64,000 nucleotides of DNA. Origin: JAIBJN01 sp963839745 (GTDB lineage Bacteria; Actinomycetota; Thermoleophilia; Gaiellales; Gaiellaceae). The stretch covers positions 1-64,000 of the forward strand of contig CAWIWC010000009.1 in assembly GCA_963839745.1 (NCBI GenBank). Reading direction: 5' to 3'. The notes beneath the pieces were generated by a model, which was not told the origin of the DNA, did no database searches, and saw only the letters and a program-made list of their open reading frames with translations. Below, one piece after another: positions 33,174 to 40,849 of this stretch. A program made the position numbers and the translations under genes. Positions within the stretch are counted from its first letter, which is position 1. The number at the start of each line of letters is the position of its first letter.

Positions 33174-35766
33174 TTGCCAGGCAGACTGAGAAGGCTGGTC
33201 CTGCTGGCTCTCGCAGCGCTCACCGTTTCACTCGGGTTGGTGGGCAATGCGAGCGCACAGCTGACGCCGCCTTGGTGTGGGACCCCGGTCCCGGACGCGG
33301 CCGAGAATCTTCCGGACGGAACCGACCCGACCGACCCGGTCGGGAGCTTCCCGCACATTCCGTACTACGCGATCGGCTGCACGCTGGACAGATCGAGGCG
33401 TCGCAGCTCGGCGACCGGATGACCGTCGAGCATCGGCGTGTCGGCCCTCGGCCGGCCGCTCTACGGCGTCGTGTTCAACGCGATGGACACGCCGCAGCAG
33501 ATCCAGGACTACAACCGCTGGGTCAAGTACCGGGGCATCGCGCTCGAGGACCCGGCCCGCGCGCAGGCGCTCCTGGAGGAGTGGGGCGACGAAATCAAGG
33601 TTCCCGTCTTCGTCAACGGCGCCATCCACGGGAACGAGTACGAGGGCGTCGAGTCGAACATGCAGCTGATCAAGGAGCTCGCGACGACGCCGTACGGCGC
33701 GAACCCGAAGTTCGACGACATCCTCAACCACGTCATCCTCGTCTTCAACGTGATCCAGAACCCCGACGGCCGCGTGGCAGGCACGCGGGCGAACGGCAAC
33801 GGCTTCGACATGAACCGCGATTTCCTGACGCAGTCGCAGTCGGAGGTCCAGCGCCACGGTCGCGCTCATCCAGGAGTGGCTGCCGGTCGAGGTGCTCGAC
33901 CTGCACGGCTACGTCACCCCGACGCTGATCGAGGCGACCACGAAGCCGCACAACCCGAGCATCGAGTACGACCTCTGGCTCAAGTGGAACCAGGACCGCA
34001 TCGACTTCAACGAGGCGGCAATGCACGTCGGTCGGCCTGAACGTCACGCGCCCGATCAACCACTGGTGCGAGGACGGAAGCGATCCCGATCCAGCCGGTG
34101 AAGGCGGCGTCTGCGACGACGGCACTCTGCCCGGCCCGGCGGTCGCCGAGAGCTGGGACGACTGGGGCCCGTTCTACACGCCGATGTATGCACAGCACGT
34201 CGGGCTCGACGGCTCCACTGTCGAGATGTGCAACTCGACGGGCACCGGCTGCGGCCTGCCCGGCTCGACCACGCACACCCGCGGGCGGCTGGGCGCCTAC
34301 CAGGCCCAGTACGTCGTCACGACCTCGTCGCTCGAGTACGTGTCGGCGAACCGGAACGAGATGCTCTACGACGAGGCGGAGCGCTATCGCCGCGGCGTCG
34401 AGGGCGAGCCCCGCGTCGACTGCTGCGATCCGCCTTTCGACGTGGACAACAACTGGATGAAGGAGTTCCCGACCGCGTACGTGATTCCGGTCGACACGGG
34501 CCAGCGGTCGAACGCCGAGGCCAAGCGCCTCGTCGACTGGCTGCTCCGGAACGGCATCGAGGTGGACACGCTCCGCCTCAACGACCACCTTCGACGGTCA
34601 GACGTTCGACAAGGGCTCCTACGTCGTCTGGATGGACCAGGCGCACCGCGGGCTCGCCGACACCGCGCTCAACGCCGGCGTCGACATCTCCGACCGGATC
34701 AGCATCCTCTACGCCCCGCCCGCGGCCTGGAGCCACGGCTACCTGTGGGGCGCCGACATCGCCGAGATCCCGCTCGACGCGGACTTCTCGCCGGTGACCA
34801 ACCGCATCAACAAGACGACGACGCCCGACGGCGGCGTCGAGCCCGGTCGCGCCGAGGCCTACGCGCTCGAGATCGACTCGGCCACGGCCGTGCGGACGCT
34901 GAACGCGCTCATCGGCGGCGGGCTCACCGCCAAGATGGCGCTGGCGGCGTTCCCGGCGAAGACGGGCGGCACGCTGCCGGCAGGCACGGTGCTGTTCGCG
35001 GCCGACCCCGCGACGCGGGTCAAGCTCGCAACGGCCGGCCGTGACAACGGCCTGCTGTTCCGCCGCATCGTGAGCGAGGACTTCCCGTCCTCGACCGACC
35101 CGATCGACCGGGTCCCGCGGATCCTCGCACTCACCGGCGCGGTGAACCAGGACGTCTGGTCGCTCCGGAACCTCGAGTTCCCGGTGGACTTCATGACGAC
35201 GGCCACGCTCAACTCGGCCCTCACGGATCCGCTGGTGAACTACGACGTCATCTGGAACACCGGCAACTGGCCCGGGACGACCCAGCCCACGGCTCGCGCT
35301 CGCCTGACGGCGTTCTTCGCCGCCGGCGGCGGATACCTGGGCTCGGGCACAGGTGGGGCGAGCTTCCTCACCACCGGCGCCGAGGTGACCGGCCTGACCG
35401 TCGGCACGAACGGCGGAGCCGGGCGCAGCGGCATCATCCGCTGGCTCAACGAGGGCTCAGCCAGCCCGATCGCCGGCGCGTATCCCGCCGAGGACTAGGG
35501 CGATCGTCGACCCGCCGAGCTGGTTCACGGCGGTGCCCGCGACCTATTCGGTGGACGCGCGGCTCCCGCTGACGGACTTCTTCCTGGCGGGCATGTGGCA
35601 GAACTCGGAGGCGACCACGGCTCCGGGCTCGCCATTCGTCGCCCACGGGATGAACAACGCCGGCACGGCCCGGCTCGTGAACTTCGCGATGAACCCGCTC
35701 TACCGGGCGGATCCGGAGCGCGAGTGGCCGATGGTCGGCGCGGGCGCCTACTGGGCAGACCAGTAG
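33174..35766 (+). pseudogene. Secreted M14 carboxypeptidase-like gene with six frame breaks
   Basis: TTG 33174 follows AGGAGG and opens a signal peptide (PGRLRRLVLLALAALTVSLG). An M14 zinc carboxypeptidase domain follows: the HxxE pair in GAIHGNEYEGVE, the Arg in FDMNRDF and the third His in LDLHGYV. A long C-terminal part runs to TAG 35766. The coherent text jumps frame near 33389, 33431, 33851, 34031, 34587 and 35496. Codon bias stays normal between breaks, so the gene was functional until recently or the region is badly read. I call it a pseudogene with caution. A strong hairpin terminator follows. Confidence 0.7.
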
Positions 35767-35791
35767 ACCGCTAGCTCAGAACGCAACGAAC

Positions 35792-35819
35792 GCGAGGGGC
35801 GGGGAAACCCGCCCCTCGC
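35792..35819 (+). terminator. Hairpin terminator of the M14 locus
   Basis: A 12-bp perfect stem GCGAGGGGCGGG/CCCGCCCCTCGC with loop GAAA starts 26 nt after the stop and is followed by TCATTT. Confidence 0.8.
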
Positions 35820-35845
35820 TCATTTCTCCGGGCTCCGCGATTGAA

Positions 35846-35873
35846 GGGCCCCGGGCGCCGCTACCCGGGGCCC
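35846..35873. terminator. Second hairpin, likely terminator for the minus-strand lipoprotein
   Basis: GGGCCCCGGG/CCCGGGGCCC with an 8-nt loop lies 82 nt past the stop of the lipoprotein gene. Symmetric, so it can act in both directions. Confidence 0.5.
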
Positions 35874-35954
35874 AGCGCAGCCGACGGTACTCCCGTCCGG
35901 AGGCTCGCTGGGTAACGGCCGGGGCGCAATCCGGTACCGGCTGGGTGAAGCCCG

Positions 35955-36887
35955 CTACTCGACGGGTCTGAGGGCGGGGAAGAGCTTGACCATGCCGGGG
36001 CCGTAGCGCTCGTCGAGGGCAGCCTGGCCGGCGCCGCCGACGTCGATCACGACCCCCACCTCAGCCGCCAGGCCGACGTCGCCTTCCTGCGACCAGATCA
36101 TCTCGAGCCCGAGCTCCTCCTGGATGAAGCGCTCGGCCTCGGCTCGGATGGCCGCGAGCTCCTTCTGCGTCTTGCCCTCGTGCTGCACCACGCAGAGCGG
36201 GCCGCGCCAGACCTTGCGGATGGCGGCCTCGGTCTCGGCCACGTCCCCGGTCACGACGACGTTCATGATCTTGGCGATCGGCTCGCCGTCGACCATCATC
36301 TGGTCGACCTCCTCGGGCGTGAGATCGCCGCCGTAGTCGACCCACAGGGCGACGTGATCCGGCCGCGCCCGGGCGATGCTCGCGCCGGCGGTGAAGTCTT
36401 CATCCAACGCGACTCCCCACTCGGCGGCCGGCCAGCCCCCGGCGGGCTCCGGACACGAGGTGGCGAAGCTGCGGACGGTCCCTTGGCCGATCCCGAGCCC
36501 GTCGGGGTCCGCCGGCCCGACCTCCGTGACGGTGAGGACCCCATCGTCGTAGGTGCCGACGACGTGGAACTCGCCCCAGGTCGTGCCGGAGCCGGACTGC
36601 TCGCCGTCGACCGCGTTCCAGTCCCAGTTCGCGAGAGGCACACCGCCGCACTGCGGCGGAAGCGAAAGGAGGACTCCGCCGAGACAAAGCTCCGGGCCGT
36701 GGTCGGCATCCTCGAGCACGGTCCCGTCCGCCTCGTAGAGCTGCGTCGGATCGGGAGCCGGGACGGTCGGCGGCGGCGCGTCGTCAGTCGCGCCGGTGCT
36801 CCCCCCGACCGCCCCCGGCTCACCCGCGCCGCAGGCCGCAACCAGGAGAACGAGGAGGAAAGCCGCGACCGGCACGAGCATCCGCAT
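35955..36887 (-). CDS. Lipoprotein of unknown function (~310 aa)
   Basis: The N-terminus reads MRMLVPVAAFLLVLLVAAC, a lipoprotein signal with the lipobox VAAC; the mature part begins CGAGEPGAVGG with a Pro-rich linker, then a ~250-aa Asp/Glu-rich domain with several Cys (ELCLGG, PPQCGG, TSCPEP, LCVVQ). ATG 36887 or 36881 is better than the longer 36935 start because of the ribosome site AAGG. No family recognised. It is probably a cell-surface binding protein. Single-gene unit, 69 nt from the next operon's end. Confidence 0.72.
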   Translation of the reverse strand: MRMLVPVAAFLLVLLVAACGAGEPGAVGGSTGATDDAPPPTVPAPDPTQLYEADGTVLEDADHGPELCLGGVLLSLPPQCGGVPLANWDWNAVDGEQSGSGTTWGEFHVVGTYDDGVLTVTEVGPADPDGLGIGQGTVRSFATSCPEPAGGWPAAEWGVALDEDFTAGASIARARPDHVALWVDYGGDLTPEEVDQMMVDGEPIAKIMNVVVTGDVAETEAAIRKVWRGPLCVVQHEGKTQKELAAIRAEAERFIQEELGLEMIWSQEGDVGLAAEVGVVIDVGGAGQAALDERYGPGMVKLFPALRPVE

Positions 36888-36956
36888 GCCCTTCAGACCC
36901 GGTCGCTCCGCGAAAGGTTCCCTCATGCTCTCCATACGGCGCCCGGGCGCCTCGGG

Positions 36957-37430
36957 TCACCGCCGGTCGAAGATCCCGCCGAAGAGGTCGGCGAGGTCGC
37001 CGCCTCCCTCGAGCAACCAGTCGAGCGGAGCGCGCGAGACCAGCTCCCGGAGGATGGTTGCCTCGAGGCCTCCGATCGACCCGCGCTCCTCCGCGTCGGC
37101 GATCGCCTCCTCGAGGCCGGAGCGCAGGGCCCGCTCGAGGGTCTCTTGATCCCACTCGACGTCGCCTCCGAGCTGGGAGTCGAACGACAGCACGAGCTCC
37201 TCGCGGGTCGTGTCCAACTCGCACGCGGCGCCGTCGAGGCCGTCGAGCGCGATCCGCTGGAGCGTGGCCTCGAAGCCGTCGCCGGGGAAAGGCTCGCGCG
37301 CGACGCAGGGGTCGGCGGCAGTCGACTCGCCGAAGTCGAGCGCGCCTCTGCTCAGCTCGATCGCGATCAGGACCACGGCGACGACCAGGAGGGCGCCGAG
37401 CCCGAGGTATCCCTGGCGCGCGCGGCTCAC
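36957..37430 (-). CDS. Small membrane-anchored protein partner of an MFS transporter
   Basis: A 157-aa protein with one N-terminal helix (GYLGLGALLVVAVVLIAIELS), then an acidic, mostly helical domain with Cys at two positions and Leu-rich repeats. It starts inside the MFS stop (ATGA at 37427-37430), so it is translationally coupled. No family recognised. Together with the upstream lipoprotein and the MFS protein it makes a three-gene transport unit. Topology suggests that the domain is outside the membrane. Confidence 0.65.
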   Translation of the reverse strand: MSRARQGYLGLGALLVVAVVLIAIELSRGALDFGESTAADPCVAREPFPGDGFEATLQRIALDGLDGAACELDTTREELVLSFDSQLGGDVEWDQETLERALRSGLEEAIADAEERGSIGGLEATILRELVSRAPLDWLLEGGGDLADLFGGIFDRR

Positions 37431-38818
37431 GCCTCGACCCTCCTGGCAAAGGCGACCGCCGAGGCGCCGGCGAGAAGCGCGAAGACGGCGCAGAGCGTGA
37501 AGGACGAGCGAAACGCACGCGTGAGCACCGCCTGCACCTCGTCGAGGAGGGTGTCGCGCGTTTCGCGCACGACCTCGTCGTCATCGGCGCCGTGCTCGTC
37601 GAACGGCCCGGCCAGGTCGGGGATCTCCCCCTCGGGGGACGCCTGGAACTCGTCGTAGAGGTCGAGCGCGACCGGGATCTTGGTCTGAAGCGGCAGCGGC
37701 GCGTCGAGGATCACCGCGGTGGCGTTGATCGTCGCGCGGTCTTCCGCCTCGTCCAGTTCGGCGGCGAGCAGCGGTGCGACGGCGAGGAGCCCGATCACGA
37801 GGCCGAGGTGCCGCACGCCGACGGAGACGACTGCGCTGCGCATCACCTCGCCGTGGTCCGGCAGGGACGCCCGGGTGAGCGGCGGGAGCGCGAGCCCGAG
37901 CCCGGCGCCGGCCAGCGCGAGCGCAGGGATCGCATAGGCCGGGTCGCTCGCCGGCAGGAGCGCGAGCGCGAGCAGGCCCGCGGCGAGCAGGACGGAGCCG
38001 CCGGCGAAGTCGGCTGGGCTCGGAAGTCGACGCGAGAGCGGGCGCACCGCGAGCGCGGCCAGCGGCAGCGCGCTCACGATCGCCGCGCCGGCGAGCGGGC
38101 CGTAGCCCCAGACGGTGACGACGAGCAGGACGGCGAGGAAGAGGGCGCCCACGAGCGCGGCGAAGGTGAAGACGAGCCCGAGCGCGGAGCCGAGCGGGAT
38201 GCGATCGGCGATCGGCGACGGCGGGGGGAGCGCCCGCGCGCGCGAGTCGAGCGCAACCACGATTGCTGCCGCTGCGAGGGGCGCCTGCACGACGAAGATC
38301 GCACGCCAGTCGAACGCCTCTGTGAGCACGCCGCCCAGTGCCGGCCCGACGGCGGTCCCGAGCGTCCCCGCGGCAATCCAGATCCCGATGGCCCGCTCAC
38401 GCCGGTCGCCGATGGCCATGAAGAGCGGGAGCGACGCCCCGAGCAGCAGCGCCGCACCGACACCCTGCGCCACGCGGCCGCCGATGAGCGTCCCGAGGTC
38501 GTCGGCGACGGCGCAGACGACGCAGGAGGCGAGGAAGATGAGGAGCCCGGCGAGGGCGAGCCAGGCCGGACGGACGCGGCGCACGAGGGGCAGGAGCGCG
38601 AGCGAGGCGACGACGACGGCGACGTTGTATGCCGTCACCACCCACGAGATGCCCGGGATGGTCGTCTCGAAGTCGACGTAGAGCTCCGGCAGCGCCAGAA
38701 CGACGATCGAGGAGTCGGCGAAAGCGACCGCGACGGAGACCGCGAGTGCGACCTCGAGCGTCAGACGCGACCCGAGCCGGCGAGGCGCCGGGCTCGCGGC
38801 CGGTGGGCTAGTTGCCAT
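37427..38818 (-). CDS. MFS transporter (DHA-type)
   Basis: A 463-aa major facilitator protein with about 12-14 membrane helices. Motif-A-like loop DRRERAIGIW and the helix-5 GTAVGPALGG (antiporter motif C) point to a drug/proton antiporter. Near the C-terminus a ~100-aa hydrophilic loop (about 365-440) precedes the last helix, which is unusual. ATG 38818 overlaps the lipoprotein stop by 11 nt. It is the middle of a three-gene minus-strand operon with a lipoprotein in front and a single-pass protein behind. Substrate unknown. Confidence 0.85.
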   Translation of the reverse strand: MATSPPAASPAPRRLGSRLTLEVALAVSVAVAFADSSIVVLALPELYVDFETTIPGISWVVTAYNVAVVVASLALLPLVRRVRPAWLALAGLLIFLASCVVCAVADDLGTLIGGRVAQGVGAALLLGASLPLFMAIGDRRERAIGIWIAAGTLGTAVGPALGGVLTEAFDWRAIFVVQAPLAAAAIVVALDSRARALPPPSPIADRIPLGSALGLVFTFAALVGALFLAVLLVVTVWGYGPLAGAAIVSALPLAALAVRPLSRRLPSPADFAGGSVLLAAGLLALALLPASDPAYAIPALALAGAGLGLALPPLTRASLPDHGEVMRSAVVSVGVRHLGLVIGLLAVAPLLAAELDEAEDRATINATAVILDAPLPLQTKIPVALDLYDEFQASPEGEIPDLAGPFDEHGADDDEVVRETRDTLLDEVQAVLTRAFRSSFTLCAVFALLAGASAVAFARRVEA

Positions 38819-39350
38819 CCTCGCGCAGGCTCTGGCAGTCCTCGGAGCTCTCGAACGCCTCCTCGAGCTCCGTGCCCGGCTCGAGCTCCTGGATGTCGGC
38901 GAACGTCTCCTGGACGTCGCCCACGACGGACTGGAGACCGGTGCCGATGGACGTCAGCGACTCGAGCAGCTCGGGGACGCTCTGGTCCTCGGGGAGATCC
39001 TCGGCCTCGGCCTGCGCGGCCTCGACCTCGCCGACGACCTGGTCGGCGAGCTCGTCGAGCTCGCGCTCGATCTCGTCGCCCGCTTCGGTGTCGGGCGGCC
39101 CGAGGTCCCGAAGCTGCTCGCGCAGGCGGCGCGTCGCCTCCACCCCTCCCTCGACGGCGGTCGTGATCGAGTCGGTCGAGAGACCGCCGGCCTGCGCGTC
39201 GACTACGAGCGAGGTGAGGTTCTCCCGCCACTCCTGCACGCTCGAGCACACGTCTCCGGCCCATCCCTCGGCCCCGGCATCGTCTCCGCCGCAACCCGCG
39301 GCGAGAGCGAGCACGAAGCCGATCGTGAGTGCGGCCAGTGTCGAGCGCAT
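38808..39350 (-). CDS. Helical lipoprotein of the MFS operon
   Basis: A 180-aa protein starting MRSTLAALTIGFVLALAAGC, a lipobox (LAAGC) signal. The mature part is Glu/Leu-rich and predicted all-helical with a long coiled-coil-like stretch (EIERELDELADQVVGEVEAAQAEA). A Cys near each end of the domain could pair. An upstream ATG would add 28 residues before the signal and is rejected. It overlaps the MFS start by 11 nt. It is probably a surface partner of the transporter; no known family. Confidence 0.72.
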   Translation of the reverse strand: MRSTLAALTIGFVLALAAGCGGDDAGAEGWAGDVCSSVQEWRENLTSLVVDAQAGGLSTDSITTAVEGGVEATRRLREQLRDLGPPDTEAGDEIERELDELADQVVGEVEAAQAEAEDLPEDQSVPELLESLTSIGTGLQSVVGDVQETFADIQELEPGTELEEAFESSEDCQSLREDGN

Positions 39351-39456
39351 GCGCGGTTGCTCCGGTCGCAGCCTACCCGAACGCACAGTTGACCCCGGCA
39401 TGCGCGACTGCTGATGTTCGGCGTCGCAAAGCAAGTCAACTGAGGAAGGGGTATCT

Positions 39457-40560
39457 GTGGCAAGAAGTCGCTACGCGCTGTGCGCAGCGGCGGCGATTCT
39501 CGTCGTCATCTCGGTCTTCGCCTCGACGGCGTCGGCGAAGACCGATTCAGGCGGAATCCTCGTCGAGGGCCTCGACAACCCGCGCGGCATCGCCGCCGGG
39601 GGTGGCGGGAGCGTCCTCGTCGCGGAGTCCGGCAACGGCAAGCTGACGCTCGTCGAGCCGCGGCGTCGCGGCGCGCCGATGGTCCGCACGTTCGCGACCC
39701 TGCCGGTCGACCCGGAAGCGGGCCTCGGCCCGGTGGACGTCGCCTTCAAGTCGCTCAACAAGGTGTGGGCCGTGCTCAGCGGACCTCCCGAGGAAGGTGG
39801 AGGCGAATTCGGGCGGCTCGTGCGCCTGAACCGCAAGGGCGCGATCGTCGAGTCCGTCGACATCGCGGCCCACCAGAAGACCGATCCGGACCCGGACGAC
39901 CAGGAAGGGATCCCGGACGAGTCCAACCCGAACGGCCTCGCGCTGCTGGCCGGCGGGGGCGTGCTCGTCACGGACGCGGCGGGCAACGACCTCCTGAAGG
40001 TCGACGCGCGGCGGAAGATCACCACGGTCGCCCGGTTCAAGCCGGAGCTCGTGCCGTGGCCGGACGGCCTCCCGTTCCCCGGACCTCCTCCGGGCACCCC
40101 GGTGCCCGCCGAGGCGGTCCCGACCGCCGTGGCCATCGGCCCCGACGGCGCGTACTACGTGTCCGAGCTGAAGGGCTTCCCCTTCCCGAAGGGCGCGTCG
40201 CGCATCTGGCGGATCGAGCCCGGCGCGGTCGGCGCGACCTGCGATCCGGCTAACCCGAACGTCGGCCCCTGCCGCACCGTGGCGACGGGCTTTACGTCCG
40301 TGATCGACCTCGCCTTCGGGCGCGACGGGACGATGTACGTCCTCGAGATCGTCAAGGAGGGCCTCCTCGCCGTCGAGGTCTTCGGCGCACCGCCGATCGG
40401 CGCGCTGTACGCCGTGAAGGGCGGGACGAAGACCGAGCTCGCCACCGGGACGCTCATGGCGCCCGGCGGTGTCGCGGTCAGCTACGACGGGACGCTCAAC
40501 GTCACGACCGGCACCGTGTTCGGCCCCGGGGCCGGCACGGTCGTTCGCGTCCGACCCTGA
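39457..40560 (+). CDS. ScyD/ScyE-like secreted beta-propeller protein
   Basis: A 367-aa exported protein. The signal (ARSRYALCAAAAILVVISVF, cut after ASTASA) is followed by a beta-propeller of NHL/SMP-30-like blades: GLDNPRGIAAGGGGSVLVAE, PNGLALLAGGGVLVTDAAGN, PTAVAIGPDGAYYVSELKGF and LAFGRDGTMYVLEIVKEG. This is the ScyD/ScyE family layout, which is wide-spread in actinobacteria and generally of unknown role. GAGGAAGGG precedes the GTG start; a strong terminator follows. Confidence 0.85.
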   Translation: MARSRYALCAAAAILVVISVFASTASAKTDSGGILVEGLDNPRGIAAGGGGSVLVAESGNGKLTLVEPRRRGAPMVRTFATLPVDPEAGLGPVDVAFKSLNKVWAVLSGPPEEGGGEFGRLVRLNRKGAIVESVDIAAHQKTDPDPDDQEGIPDESNPNGLALLAGGGVLVTDAAGNDLLKVDARRKITTVARFKPELVPWPDGLPFPGPPPGTPVPAEAVPTAVAIGPDGAYYVSELKGFPFPKGASRIWRIEPGAVGATCDPANPNVGPCRTVATGFTSVIDLAFGRDGTMYVLEIVKEGLLAVEVFGAPPIGALYAVKGGTKTELATGTLMAPGGVAVSYDGTLNVTTGTVFGPGAGTVVRVRP

Positions 40561-40568
40561 AACAGTCG

Positions 40569-40602
40569 GAGGGGCGGCCCGGCACACACCGGGCCGCCCC
40601 TC
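40569..40602 (+). terminator. Hairpin terminator of the ScyD-like gene
   Basis: A 14-bp perfect stem GAGGGGCGGCCCGG/CCGGGCCGCCCCTC with loop CACACA, starting 8 nt after the stop. Confidence 0.85.
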
Positions 40603-40821
40603 TCGCCGACGACGGGAACCGTCGCGGAGCGGCTTGACGATCCGCGACACGTTGCTCGGGCGGGCGAAGTCGGCCTCGCGAGAGCGGTCGGCGGCGACGA
40701 GAGCGTCCCACTGGTCGGCGTCGGGATCCTCGTAGGGAGTCTCCAGGCGGGCCCGCTGCTCGGGCGGCAGGAGGCTGAGCCACGGAATCTCGGCGAGGGT
40801 TCGCGTATTCTGTCTCGACAC
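40603..40821 (-). pseudogene. Coding-like minus-strand stretch without stop
   Basis: From GTG 40821 a frame reads MSRQNTRTLAEIPWLSLLPP and EQRARLETPYEDPDADQWDA with natural composition and codon bias for ~70 residues, but it runs into the ScyD terminator with no stop until far into the opposite gene. It may be the 5' relic of a gene replaced by the ScyD gene. No ribosome site is evident. Confidence 0.25.
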
Positions 40822-40849
40822 GGCTGCCGGTGAGCGCGGCCTAACTCGA

